64,000 nt of DNA from UBA7985 sp002690455 (GTDB lineage Bacteria; Pseudomonadota; Alphaproteobacteria; UBA7985). The translations under genes were made by a program, and so were the position numbers. The stretch covers positions 158,596 to 222,595 of the forward strand of contig CBFIIW010000003.1 in assembly GCA_965662775.1 (NCBI GenBank), written 5' to 3'. Below are positions 9,366 to 17,851 of this stretch, piece by piece; within the stretch, counting starts at the first letter, position 1, and each line of letters starts with the position of its first letter. A model generated the notes under the pieces. It was given only the letters and a program-made list of their open reading frames with translations. It was not told the DNA's origin and made no database searches.

Positions 9366-10208
9366 TCAGATTTGAACGCGCCGATCTCGGACGACTGTCA
9401 CCCGGTTCATGCACCGATAGGCGGGGTAGTAGTCCGCAACGGCGTAATGCATGGTTATCCGATTGTCCCACATGGCAATGTCTCCGGCCTGCCACCGCCA
9501 GCGGACCTGCAGCTCAGGCCTGTTCATGTGGTTGGCCAGCCAGACCCGCAGGCTGTTTGACTCGTTGGTGGTGAGGCCACTGATATGGGTGACAAAGGCT
9601 TCGTTGAAGTTAAGGAACGGCCTCCCTGTTATCGGGTGGTGGTCGACCAGCGGTCGCACCTGATGCCCGAAGCGGGGCAAAGCGTCGTTCAGGCGCTCTT
9701 CGGATGGCGTGTTCGTGCTGCCGTCAGAAAAGGTATTGCGGAAGTCGCCGAGGTCGTGGATCGCCTCTAGCTCCGACAAGTCAGTCTTCATGCCGTTGGG
9801 TAGGCGATCGTAGGCCGCGTAAAGACTGGACCACAGGGTATCGCCACCCAGCTCCGGTACCGTGCGAGCCACCAGAATACTGGCGAAGGGCTGCACCCGC
9901 TTATAGGTCAGGTCGGTATGCCAGCTGTTGGTATCAGGGGGCGTGTCGCTATTGTTCTCCAGCTTTACGATATGGTCGTATCCGTCGACGCTCGGGTAGA
10001 TAGGATGCGGCTCGTCGATCTCCCCGAAAGCCCGGGCAAAGGCGAGATGCGCTGCTGGTGATATGTCTGTGCCTCGGAAGAAAATCACCTGATGTTCTAA
10101 CAGGGCCTCATAGGCTGCATCCGCAAGTGCAGGCAGAGACGCTTCATCGAATCCCGGTGTTTCAAGAATGGCCCCGAGAGCGGGGGAAAGTCGCTGTATT
10201 TTCAGCAT
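9366..10208 (-). CDS. TauD/TfdA-family Fe(II)/2-oxoglutarate dioxygenase
   Basis: Alpha-ketoglutarate-dependent dioxygenase of the taurine dioxygenase family, 280 residues. The iron site is visible as NSWHTDLTY with His97 and Asp99, a distal His in ITMHYAVADY near 255 and the 2-oxoglutarate-binding Arg shortly after in RCMNRVTV. The second ATG (10208) is preferred: AAGG abuts the first ATG but is well spaced for the second. Substrate is unknown; family members hydroxylate taurine, sulfonates, 2,4-D and other acids. No ABC transporter for taurine is beside it. It is divergent from hrcA. Confidence 0.85.
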   Translation of the reverse strand: MLKIQRLSPALGAILETPGFDEASLPALADAAYEALLEHQVIFFRGTDISPAAHLAFARAFGEIDEPHPIYPSVDGYDHIVKLENNSDTPPDTNSWHTDLTYKRVQPFASILVARTVPELGGDTLWSSLYAAYDRLPNGMKTDLSELEAIHDLGDFRNTFSDGSTNTPSEERLNDALPRFGHQVRPLVDHHPITGRPFLNFNEAFVTHISGLTTNESNSLRVWLANHMNRPELQVRWRWQAGDIAMWDNRITMHYAVADYYPAYRCMNRVTVVRDRRVQI

Positions 10209-10280
10209 CGCCCGCATCCTTTCCGAATGGGTTTAGGGTTTCGAGGATCAAAACACTTATTGCCGTGAAATGACAGTGCG

Positions 10281-10309
10281 TTGACCCAGCCCGATCGGCT
10301 CCATACATA
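10281..10309 (+). promoter_or_regulatory. Sigma-70-type promoter of hrcA, predicted leaderless
   Basis: TTGACC at 10281-10286, a 17-base spacer, and TACATA at 10304-10309. Initiation seven bases after the -10 would fall on the A of the hrcA ATG at 10316. No Shine-Dalgarno sequence precedes that ATG. Confidence 0.6.
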
Positions 10310-10315
10310 AGCTTT

Positions 10316-11395
10316 ATGAGCAAAAATGACGAACCGACGCAGACCAGCAGACCTGGGGCCCTTTCGGCGCGGGCACAGAGCGTCATGCGCAGTGTCGTGC
10401 GCCAGTATATGGAGACTGGCTCTACTGTCTCTTCGCGCTTTATTAGCAAGCTGCCAGACTTTGAGCTCTCTTCGGCTTCCATCCGCTCCGTGATGCTGGA
10501 TCTCGAAGAAGCTGGACTGCTCTACGCGCCCCATACGTCCGCAGGACGCATGCCGACAGAGGCGGGCTTGCGATTGTTCGTCGAGGGGCTGTTGGAACAG
10601 AACAACCTCAGTGACGATGACCGCGTGGATATAGAAATGCAGTGTCAGGTCGCGGGGCGCTCGCTCGAAGGCGTACTGGCCGATGCTTCGGGGGTGCTCA
10701 GTGGGCTGTCATCCTGCGTTGGGCTTGTCGTCGCGCCTACGGCCGAGGAGCCACTGCGCCATATTGAATTTGTGCCACTTTCGCCCGGACGGGCCCTTGT
10801 GGTGCTGGTGTTCGAAGGTGGCCAGGTGGAAAACCGCTTGCTGGATCTGCCGCTGGGCTTTGCCAGCGATGCTCTGGTGCGGGCTGGGAACTTTCTTTCT
10901 GCGCGGCTGACGGGCAAGACTCTGACCGAAGCAGGCAAGGCTATTGCGCACGAAATCCGCACCAATCGCGCTGAGATTGACCGGTTGACGGCGTCGATTG
11001 TCGAGGCTGGTCTGGCGACGCGAGGTTCCGACAGTAAGGACGGTGTGCTTATCATCCGGGGACAGTCAAACCTGCTCAATGATGTCCGGCAGTTCGAAGA
11101 ACTACACAAGGTCCAGACCCTGTTCCAGGCGCTGGAAACCAAGGAAACCATGCTCAAACTGCTAGAGAGCACCGACACGGCAGAAGGGGTGCAGATCTTT
11201 ATCGGTGAACAGACCGAGCTGTTCGGGCTTTCGGGATGTTCGATGATTCTGGCCCCCTATCAGAACCAGTCTAAGCAGGTGGTCGGCGCCGTTGGTGTCA
11301 TAGGCCCCATGCATATGAATTACGGGCGTATCATTCCCATGGTGGACTATACCGCTCAGATCGTAAGTCGAGCGCTTGGCAACCCGATAACCTGA
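10316..11395 (+). CDS. hrcA: Heat-inducible transcription repressor HrcA
   Basis: Repressor that binds CIRCE operators and is held active by GroEL. The N-terminal winged helix (about 15-90) contains ETGSTVSSRFISKL and SSASIRSVMLDLEEAGLL, then HTSAGRMPTEAGLRLFV; the rest is the HrcA dimerisation and GAF-like part. Length 359 is normal. It is followed by grpE after 60 bases, the usual arrangement. I looked for CIRCE (TTAGCACTC-N9-GAGTGCTAA) upstream of hrcA, grpE and dnaK and did not find it, so the likely target (groESL) lies elsewhere. The start has no ribosome-binding site and fits leaderless translation. Confidence 0.94.
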   Translation: MSKNDEPTQTSRPGALSARAQSVMRSVVRQYMETGSTVSSRFISKLPDFELSSASIRSVMLDLEEAGLLYAPHTSAGRMPTEAGLRLFVEGLLEQNNLSDDDRVDIEMQCQVAGRSLEGVLADASGVLSGLSSCVGLVVAPTAEEPLRHIEFVPLSPGRALVVLVFEGGQVENRLLDLPLGFASDALVRAGNFLSARLTGKTLTEAGKAIAHEIRTNRAEIDRLTASIVEAGLATRGSDSKDGVLIIRGQSNLLNDVRQFEELHKVQTLFQALETKETMLKLLESTDTAEGVQIFIGEQTELFGLSGCSMILAPYQNQSKQVVGAVGVIGPMHMNYGRIIPMVDYTAQIVSRALGNPIT

Positions 11396-11455
11396 ACCGT
11401 TAGCTGGTGTGCCAGTGCCCATCCCTATAGTGCTGAATAATTGAGGAAGACATTC

Positions 11456-12139
11456 GTGTCCGACCAGAACGATACACCCGAGGTTGATCCCGAAGACATC
11501 AGGGCTGCGGAAAAGGCAGCAGGCATCGAAACCGTGCCCGAAGGCACTGAAGACCTGCCCCCTGAAACGCCACCCGAGGACCCGACAGAGGCGGAGCTGA
11601 TCGTCGAATTGCAGGCTCAGCTGGTCGAGGCCAAGGCCGAGCGCCTGCGCGCTGTTGCTGAAGCGGAGAATACCCGCAAGCGCGCCGAGCGCGAGGTCTC
11701 CAACGTTCGCAAATATGCCGCGGAGCCGTTGGCACGTGACTTCCTACAGGTTGCTGAGTTCATTCGCATGGCGCTGCAGAGTGTCAGTGAAGAACAGGCC
11801 GATGCGGATCCACTGCTGAAGAACCTGCGTGTCGGGGTCGCCATGACTGAAAAGACGTTGCTCGACGCCTTTGAGCGTAATCATGTCACCCGGATCGTCG
11901 CGAAACAAGGGGATGGCTACGACCACAATCTGCATGAGGCGATTTCGCGCGTAGACGCGCCAGAGGGCGTTGAAGCGGGTCAGATTGTGCAGATGGTCGG
12001 TGCTGGTTATCGCCTGCATGACCGCCTGATCAAGCCAGCGACCGTTGTTGTTGCGCAGGCCGCAGAGGCCGCGACTAAGGCGGCGACGGAGGCCGTGGAC
12101 GCGGCGGAGGTGGGCGGTGAAGGTGACAACAACGCCTGA
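11456..12139 (+). CDS. grpE: Nucleotide exchange factor GrpE
   Basis: Exchanges ADP for ATP on DnaK. The protein has an acidic N-terminus (about 1-55), a long coiled coil (about 55-110 with RLRAVAEAENTRKRAEREV) and the compact beta-domain with YDHNLHEAI and GRLIxPA-like DRLIKPATVVVA at the end. The chosen start is the GTG at 11456, which has GAGGAAG six bases upstream; the in-frame TTG at 11441 lies inside that ribosome site. An alanine-rich tail of about 30 residues follows the beta-domain. It is 60 bases from hrcA and 229 bases from dnaK. Confidence 0.93.
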   Translation: MSDQNDTPEVDPEDIRAAEKAAGIETVPEGTEDLPPETPPEDPTEAELIVELQAQLVEAKAERLRAVAEAENTRKRAEREVSNVRKYAAEPLARDFLQVAEFIRMALQSVSEEQADADPLLKNLRVGVAMTEKTLLDAFERNHVTRIVAKQGDGYDHNLHEAISRVDAPEGVEAGQIVQMVGAGYRLHDRLIKPATVVVAQAAEAATKAATEAVDAAEVGGEGDNNA

Positions 12140-12194
12140 GCGCTATGCGCGAACTGGGCAGCCTTGGGGCAATTGTGACCATTGCGACCGAATT

Positions 12195-12250
12195 GGCAGT
12201 TCCTATATCTCCTATGAACCTTGAGAGCGGCTGCGGCCGTTCATTCTGAC
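12195..12250 (+). promoter_or_regulatory. Possible heat-shock (sigma-32-like) promoter of dnaK
   Basis: CTTGAGA at 12220-12226 resembles the sigma-32 -35 element (CTTGAAA), and CATTCT at about 12243-12248 could serve as -10. The 229-base gap before dnaK contains no CIRCE. The match is partial, so confidence is low. Confidence 0.3.
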
Positions 12251-12368
12251 ATTAATGGTGCTGTGGACCGGCTCTAGGGAGAGCGGCGCAGTGCGCCTTG
12301 AAGGGACTGGCGGCTGGGGCTTCATGTAAGGCCAGCACGATCGTCCGCTTTAGAAAGGATGAGACGTT

Positions 12369-14327
12369 ATGAGCAAAGTCATCGGTATTGACTTGGGTAC
12401 CACCAACTCCTGTGTCGCGGTCATGGAGGGGTCAAACACCCGCGTGATCGAAAGCGCAGAGGGCGGTCGTACGACCCCCTCAATGGTGGCCATGAGTGAT
12501 GGTGGGGAACGACTGGTGGGTCAGGCAGCAAAGCGCCAGGCCGTCACCAATCCTGCGCGCACCCTGTATGCAATCAAGCGCTTGATCGGCCGACGGTTCG
12601 AAGACCCACAGACCAGCAAGCATGACGAAATGGCACCGTTCAATGTAGTTAAGGCCGACAACGGTGATGCCTGGGTAGAGGTCGACGGCGAGAAGTACTC
12701 ACCCAGCCAGGTCTCAGCTTTCATCCTCGGAAAGATGAAGGAAACCGCAGAGGCTTACCTGGGTGAAAATGTGACAGAGGCCGTTATCACGGTTCCCGCC
12801 TACTTTAATGATGCCCAGCGTCAGGCAACCAAGGACGCCGGAAAGATCGCTGGGCTCGACGTTCGCCGGATCATCAACGAACCAACCGCAGCTGCTATGG
12901 CCTATGGGCTGGAAAAGAAGGGCGAAGGCACGATTGTTGTTTACGACCTCGGCGGCGGCACTTTCGACGTTTCTGTACTCGAAGTCGGTGATGGCGTGAT
13001 CGAGGTGAAGGCGACTAATGGCGACACCTTCTTGGGCGGTGAAGACTTCGACACCCGGATTATGGACTACCTTGCCGATGAGTTTCAGAAAGAGAACGGT
13101 ATCGACCTGCGAAAGCAGACTGACGCTCTCCAGCGTTTGAAAGAGGCAGCAGAGAAGGCGAAGATAGAGCTGTCGTCGTCGATGGAAACTGAGGTCAACC
13201 TGCCCTTCATCACCGCTGATGCCACGGGTCCGAAGCACCTGATGATCAAAATTTCACGGGCCAAGCTTGAAGCCCTGGTCGACGACCTGCTCCAGCGGAC
13301 CATGGATCCGGTAAAGAATGCGCTTAAGGACGCTGGTCTTGCCGCGGGTGACATCGATGAGGTGGTCATGGTCGGTGGGATGACCCGCATGCCCAAGGTT
13401 AAGGAGCTGGTCAAAAGCTTCTTCGGCAAGGAGCCGAACCAGGGCGTGAACCCTGATGAAGTTGTTGCCATCGGGGCGGCAGTGCAGGGTGGTATTTTCC
13501 AGGGTGACGTGAAAGACGTGCTCCTGCTGGACGTTACGCCGCTTTCGCTGGGCATCGAAACGCTTGGTGGGCAGATGACGCGTCTGATCGATCGAAACAC
13601 CACGATCCCGACCTCCAAAGGGCAGACTTTCTCGACCGCGGCTGACAACCAGTCGGCGGTGACAATTCGCGTGTTCCAGGGCGAGCGCCCCATAGCCGCG
13701 GATAACAAACTGCTAGGCCAATTCAATCTTGAAGGTATTCCACCCGCGCCGCGTGGTGTCCCGCAGATCGAGGTTACTTTCGATATCGACGCCAACGGGA
13801 TCGTATCGGTCGAAGCCAAGGATAAGGGCACCGGCCGAGAGCAGAAGATCACCATTCAAGCGTCAGGAGGTCTTTCCGATGATGATATCGATCGCATGGT
13901 CAAAGAAGCAGAAGCGAATGCAGCCGACGACCAGAAGCGCAAAGATCTGATCGAAGCGCGCAACGGTGGCGACAGCCTCGTTTATCAGTCAGAGAAGACT
14001 GTCAAGGATAACGCAGACAAGATCGACGAGGCGGCTCAGGCGGACATCGGCGAAAAAGTCGAGGCGCTGAAGGCGGCGCTGACGACCGAAGATCTCGACG
14101 ACATTCGTGCCAAGACCGAGGCTCTGTCCGAGGCTATGATGGCGGTCGGAGCCTCAATCTACGGTGATCCAACGGCGGGTGCTGGCGGTCCGGGTGGCTT
14201 CAACCCCGAAGACATGGCTGGCGGTCCTGACATGGGCGCAGATGATGTCGTAGACGCTGACTTTGAAGAGGTTGGCGGCGATGACCAAGCCGGCGAAAGC
14301 GCCGACGCAGAAGACCACGACAAGTAA
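12369..14327 (+). CDS. dnaK: Molecular chaperone DnaK (Hsp70)
   Basis: ATP-dependent chaperone that binds unfolded peptides. Starts MSKVIGIDLGTTNSCVAVMEG; further Hsp70 signatures are VYDLGGGTFDVSVLE (about 193-207) and VVMVGGMTRMPKVKELVKSFF (about 335-355). The substrate domain (about 385-530) and helical lid follow, ending in a Gly-rich and acidic tail typical of the family. Length 652 is slightly above the usual 635-640. An AAAGGATGAGACGTT stretch before the ATG holds the ribosome site. It works with GrpE and DnaJ, encoded on either side. Confidence 0.98.
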   Translation: MSKVIGIDLGTTNSCVAVMEGSNTRVIESAEGGRTTPSMVAMSDGGERLVGQAAKRQAVTNPARTLYAIKRLIGRRFEDPQTSKHDEMAPFNVVKADNGDAWVEVDGEKYSPSQVSAFILGKMKETAEAYLGENVTEAVITVPAYFNDAQRQATKDAGKIAGLDVRRIINEPTAAAMAYGLEKKGEGTIVVYDLGGGTFDVSVLEVGDGVIEVKATNGDTFLGGEDFDTRIMDYLADEFQKENGIDLRKQTDALQRLKEAAEKAKIELSSSMETEVNLPFITADATGPKHLMIKISRAKLEALVDDLLQRTMDPVKNALKDAGLAAGDIDEVVMVGGMTRMPKVKELVKSFFGKEPNQGVNPDEVVAIGAAVQGGIFQGDVKDVLLLDVTPLSLGIETLGGQMTRLIDRNTTIPTSKGQTFSTAADNQSAVTIRVFQGERPIAADNKLLGQFNLEGIPPAPRGVPQIEVTFDIDANGIVSVEAKDKGTGREQKITIQASGGLSDDDIDRMVKEAEANAADDQKRKDLIEARNGGDSLVYQSEKTVKDNADKIDEAAQADIGEKVEALKAALTTEDLDDIRAKTEALSEAMMAVGASIYGDPTAGAGGPGGFNPEDMAGGPDMGADDVVDADFEEVGGDDQAGESADAEDHDK

Positions 14328-14341
14328 TCAACCAAGGCGCG

Positions 14342-14369
14342 GCCAGCCGGGTTCGAAAGCCCGGTTGGC
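14342..14369 (+). other. dnaK-dnaJ intergenic hairpin
   Basis: GCCAGCCGGG (14342-14351) and CCCGGTTGGC (14360-14369) form a ten-base-pair stem with one G-U pair and an eight-base loop. No T-run follows, so it is unlikely to be a full terminator; it may attenuate or stabilise the dnaK part of the transcript. Confidence 0.55.
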
Positions 14370-14429
14370 TGGCTCCACGATCGTCATTCGGGCCGGTTGG
14401 CTCAGACTTCGGTCAGGAGGTCCGGCACC

Positions 14430-15563
14430 ATGTCAAAACGCGATTACTACGAGACTCTGAATGTCTCCAAGTCTGCTACAGAGAAGGAACTCAAGTCGGC
14501 TTTCCGCAAGCTGGCGATGGAGCACCACCCCGACCGCAACGCTGGAAATGCTGAGGCTGAGAGGATCTTCAAGGAGGTAAACGAGGCCTACGACGTGCTC
14601 AAAGACCCGCAGAAGCGCGCAGCGTATGACCAGTTCGGGCATGCGGCCTTTGAGCAGGGCGGGGGCGGCAACCCCTTTGGCGGAGGCGCCGACGCAGCCG
14701 GTTTTGACGGCTTCGGCGATATTTTCGAAGAGATGTTCGGTTCGGCCTTCGGCGGTCGGCGCAGCGGCGGCCGCAGCCAGCCCGGCCGAGGCTCGGACCT
14801 GCAATATAACATGACAATTAGCCTCGATGAGGCCTTCGAGGGCAAAACCGCCCAGATCAAAGTGCCGTCGGCTGAGTCCTGCTCAGTCTGTTCAGGCTCC
14901 GGCGCCAAGCCAGGGACGAGCCCGACAACCTGTGGCACCTGTGGCGGTCGTGGCCGGGTCCGGACGCAGAACGGCATCTTTGCCATGGAGCGCGGGTGTC
15001 CGACGTGCCAGGGACAGGGGCAGGTGATTAGCGACCCCTGCCGAAGCTGTGGCGGCGCGGGTAAGGTTGCCAAGGACAAGCAACTGTCGGTCAACATTCC
15101 GGCGGGTGTCGAAGATGGTACCCGCATCCGTCTCGCAGGTGAAGGTGAACTGGGGCAGCGCGGCGGTCCTTCCGGTGACCTCTACATTTTCCTCAACATT
15201 CGGGAACACGACCTGTTCGAACGTGAATCCCAACACCTTTTCATCGCCATGCCCATTTCGATGACGACCGCCGCGCTTGGTGGTGAAATAGAGGTGCCAA
15301 GCATCGACGGCGCCCGCGTACGGGTCAAAATCCCGTCCGGCGCGCAATCGGGGCAGCAGTTGCGTCTGCGCGGCAAGGGCATGTCGATCTATCGCCGGAC
15401 CGAGCGCGGTGATCTGTATGTTCGGGTCGAGGTCGAAACCCCCACCAATCTGACCAAGCGCCAGCGTGAGTTGCTCGCGGAGTTCGAGGAAGAAGGCAAC
15501 GCGCATTCGCCCCTAGCCGCGAAGTTCCTGAACCAGGTTAAGGGCTTCTTCAACGCAGATTAG
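14430..15563 (+). CDS. dnaJ: Molecular chaperone DnaJ (Hsp40)
   Basis: Co-chaperone that stimulates DnaK ATPase. The J-domain (about 4-70) contains HHPDRN; a Gly/Phe-rich linker (about 74-130) follows, then four zinc-finger CxxCxGxG repeats (CSVCSGSG, CGTCGGRG, CPTCQGQG, CRSCGGAG, about 155-215) and the two C-terminal peptide-binding folds. Length 377 is standard. The ATG at 14430 has AGGAGG nine bases upstream; an in-frame TTG at 14397 lacks one. It lies 102 bases after dnaK with a hairpin in between. Confidence 0.97.
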   Translation: MSKRDYYETLNVSKSATEKELKSAFRKLAMEHHPDRNAGNAEAERIFKEVNEAYDVLKDPQKRAAYDQFGHAAFEQGGGGNPFGGGADAAGFDGFGDIFEEMFGSAFGGRRSGGRSQPGRGSDLQYNMTISLDEAFEGKTAQIKVPSAESCSVCSGSGAKPGTSPTTCGTCGGRGRVRTQNGIFAMERGCPTCQGQGQVISDPCRSCGGAGKVAKDKQLSVNIPAGVEDGTRIRLAGEGELGQRGGPSGDLYIFLNIREHDLFERESQHLFIAMPISMTTAALGGEIEVPSIDGARVRVKIPSGAQSGQQLRLRGKGMSIYRRTERGDLYVRVEVETPTNLTKRQRELLAEFEEEGNAHSPLAAKFLNQVKGFFNAD

Positions 15564-15566
15564 CGT

Positions 15567-15595
15567 TTGAACACGTCTCACAGGAATGCTTAAAT
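15567..15595 (+). promoter_or_regulatory. Sigma-70-type promoter for the DUF962 gene
   Basis: TTGAAC (15567-15572), a 17-base spacer and TTAAAT (15590-15595) lie between the dnaJ stop and the next ATG at 15629, suggesting that the following gene has its own transcript start near 15602. Confidence 0.5.
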
Positions 15596-15628
15596 ACGGC
15601 ATCCAACGACGAAGACGGAGAAGAAGGG

Positions 15629-16132
15629 ATGTTCACCGAGCTCTACACGCGGCAGCTCGCGGGCTACGCCAGCTATCACACAGATATGCGCAATGAACTG
15701 ACCCACTTCATTGGTATTCCGCTGATTGTCATCGGGGTGCTGTTTGTTGCTTCTTGGCCTAAGCTTTTCGGCCTGCCACTGTCTCTCATTGTCTTCGTTG
15801 GTTTTGCGGCCCTTTGGATCAGTATGGATTGGCTGATTGGTGGGATCGTAGCGCTGCTTTCCCTGCCCTTTCTGTGGCTCGGTGTCACCTGGTACGACCC
15901 ACAATTATCGGTCATGTGGAAGATTATCTGGGCCGTCGGGCTGCAGGTGGTTGGCTGGGGTTTCCAACTGGTCGGGCACCACTTCGAAGGCAAGCGTCCT
16001 GCGCTGCTTGACAATTTGTTTCAAGGCATGCTTGGGCCAACGTTTCTGGTCTATGAAGTAGTACATCGCCTGGGGCTGAAACAGAAACTGAAGCAGAACG
16101 TGGACGCAGAACTGCAGCGCCTGGCCCAATAA
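15629..16132 (+). CDS. DUF962/Mpo1-like membrane protein
   Basis: Membrane protein of the DUF962 family, whose yeast member Mpo1 is an Fe(II)-dependent 2-hydroxy fatty-acid dioxygenase. The family His motifs are present: YASYHTDMRNELTHFIGIPL at about 13-32 and GHHFEGKRPAL at about 112-122. Four hydrophobic segments fill the part between about 27 and 110. Length 167 is usual. A GGAGAAGAAGGG ribosome site precedes the ATG. The bacterial function is not established; the fatty-acid role is extrapolated. Confidence 0.82.
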   Translation: MFTELYTRQLAGYASYHTDMRNELTHFIGIPLIVIGVLFVASWPKLFGLPLSLIVFVGFAALWISMDWLIGGIVALLSLPFLWLGVTWYDPQLSVMWKIIWAVGLQVVGWGFQLVGHHFEGKRPALLDNLFQGMLGPTFLVYEVVHRLGLKQKLKQNVDAELQRLAQ

Positions 16133-16200
16133 ACCGGCTGATCACACTCTTTGCGACGTGCGAAGGTGGGGCAGCCCCATCACAGGATATCGGCCGAACC

Positions 16201-16770
16201 ATGATTCGTCGCTTGCTGCCCTGGGCCAGTTTCGGCCTGCTCGTCGCGGTTGCCTTCTTTGTGGGTAGTCAATTCTGGCGCGCGTCTCAGTTGCCTGAAA
16301 CCCTTACAGCAGCGGTCGAAGGGACGACACAGGCACCACCGGCCGCCGTTTGGCTTGTGCTCAACACCGCTGGGGTCCTGACCGAGCGCTTCGACGAGGT
16401 CGAGGTCTACGATCTGTTGGAAGATGATCTGGGCTTGGGCGCATGGACCACGCGACATGAGGACCGCAATTACCTCACTCGCTTTACACGCATCGAAGCG
16501 GTTCAGGGGGGCAATGGTGACGACGGTGACGATGGGCCGTGGGTTTACAGTTACCGCATCGACGCGGAAGACGTGCCGGTCCAGACTCTGCGTGAGGTTC
16601 GCTTTGTGGGGCAGGGCGACGGCAGCACGGTGATCACGGTGACCGATCAGCTGACCATCGAGGACTCAGGCCTACGCCTGTGGATGGGAGTGCTCGGGAT
16701 CGATAGCGGGGCGAAAAATGAACTTAAGGCACTGACCAGCCTGGCAGTCAGTGCCAGTGCTGCGCTCTGA
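16201..16770 (+). CDS. Membrane-anchored SRPBCC-like hypothetical protein
   Basis: A 189-residue protein with one N-terminal membrane helix (about 9-25) and a soluble domain that looks like a SRPBCC/polyketide-cyclase fold: APPAAVWLVLNTA near the start of the domain, alternating strands, and a C-terminal helix with GAKNELKALTSLA. This fold binds lipids or other hydrophobic ligands, but no specific function is evident. A short acidic insert GGNGDDGDDGPW lies at about 102-113. It follows the DUF962 gene by 68 bases and is convergent with asd. Confidence 0.55.
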   Translation: MIRRLLPWASFGLLVAVAFFVGSQFWRASQLPETLTAAVEGTTQAPPAAVWLVLNTAGVLTERFDEVEVYDLLEDDLGLGAWTTRHEDRNYLTRFTRIEAVQGGNGDDGDDGPWVYSYRIDAEDVPVQTLREVRFVGQGDGSTVITVTDQLTIEDSGLRLWMGVLGIDSGAKNELKALTSLAVSASAAL

Positions 16771-16805
16771 ACCACGGCGAGCCTTGGCGACCAGCACCTT
16801 CAAAC

Positions 16806-17834
16806 TCAGATAATTTCGAGTTCGACGAGCTTTTCCGCAATCTGCACGGCGTTGAGTGCTGCGCCTTTGCGCAGGTTGTCTGCTACGCACCAAAACGCCA
16901 GCGCGTTCTCCGCCGTGATGTCTTCGCGAATCCGGGATACGTAGACCATGTCTTCACCAGCTGCCTCTTTGGGCGTGACGTAGCCCTCGTCCTGGCGATA
17001 GTCCACCACCACGCAGCCTTCCTGGTCGGACAGCACCTGCCGGGCCTGCTCCACGGTCAGAGGGCGATCGAATTCGACGTTAGCGGCGACTGCATGGGAG
17101 ATGAACACCGGTACGCGCACACAGGTCGCCGTCAGCTTGATCGACGGATCGAGGATCTTCTTGGTTTCGACCGCCATTTTCCACTCTTCCTTCGTGCCGC
17201 CGTCATCCATGAACTTGTCGATGTGCGGAATGGCGTTGAAGGCAATCTCCTTGGTCAAGTGCTCAGGCTGTACGGGTTCGTTGACGTAAACACCGCGGGT
17301 CTGTCGGAATAGCTCGTCCATCGCGTCTTTGCCCGCGCCAGAAACTGACTGGTAGGTCGAGGCCACCACGCGCCGAATGCCGGCAGCTTCGTGCAGGGGC
17401 TTGAGCGCGACCACCAGCTGGATGGTAGAGCAATTCGGGTTGGCTATAATATTCTTGCGGTCCGCCTGCTTCGCCCAGTCGAGCAGCGCTTGGGGGTTAA
17501 CCTCCGGCACCACAAGCGGGCAGTCCGGGTCCATCCGGAAATGCGACGTATTGTCGATTACGATGGCACCGGCGGCTGCGGCGATGGGGGCGTATTGGGC
17601 TGAGATTGCTCCGCCGGGGGAGAACAGCGCGACATCAACGCCGGAGAAATCGAAATGCGCCAGATCTTCGATCTTCAAGATCTTGTCTTCGCCGAAGCTA
17701 ACTTCCTGGCCGACCGACCGACTGGAAGCGACGGCATGGACGCGATCCACCGGGAATTGCCGCTCACTTAGGATCGATAGAATTTCGCGACCGACATTGC
17801 CGGATGCGCCGACGACTGCAACGTTATAGGCCAT
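16806..17834 (-). CDS. asd: Aspartate-semialdehyde dehydrogenase
   Basis: Reduces aspartyl phosphate to aspartate semialdehyde, the branch point to lysine, methionine and threonine. NADP-binding VVGASGNVGREIL lies at about 7-19; the catalytic Cys135 is in NPNCSTIQ; the active-site His region is near 270 (HAVAANVEFDRPL). Length 342 is standard. It starts 17 bases after leuB, so the two amino-acid genes are probably co-transcribed. dapB for the next lysine step is at 38677. Confidence 0.96.
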   Translation of the reverse strand: MAYNVAVVGASGNVGREILSILSERQFPVDRVHAVASSRSVGQEVSFGEDKILKIEDLAHFDFSGVDVALFSPGGAISAQYAPIAAAAGAIVIDNTSHFRMDPDCPLVVPEVNPQALLDWAKQADRKNIIANPNCSTIQLVVALKPLHEAAGIRRVVASTYQSVSGAGKDAMDELFRQTRGVYVNEPVQPEHLTKEIAFNAIPHIDKFMDDGGTKEEWKMAVETKKILDPSIKLTATCVRVPVFISHAVAANVEFDRPLTVEQARQVLSDQEGCVVVDYRQDEGYVTPKEAAGEDMVYVSRIREDITAENALAFWCVADNLRKGAALNAVQIAEKLVELEII

Positions 17835-17851
17835 GGTTGTATTTATCCTGA

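Noticed and set aside
8285..9574. Plus-strand frame of 429 codons over rdgB, rph and the dioxygenase
   Set aside because: Antisense to three genes with strong homology; a shadow produced by high G+C codon use.
10218..12368. CIRCE operator
   Set aside because: No inverted repeat with TTAGCACTC and GAGTGCTAA was found in the gaps of this cluster.
13085..13855. Minus-strand frame of 256 codons inside dnaK
   Set aside because: Long antisense frames opposite dnaK are a well-known artefact; no family match.
14340..14375. tRNA or terminator after dnaK because of GGGTTCGAAAGCCC
   Set aside because: The TTCGA resembles a T-loop but no other tRNA arms are present, and no T-run follows for a terminator.
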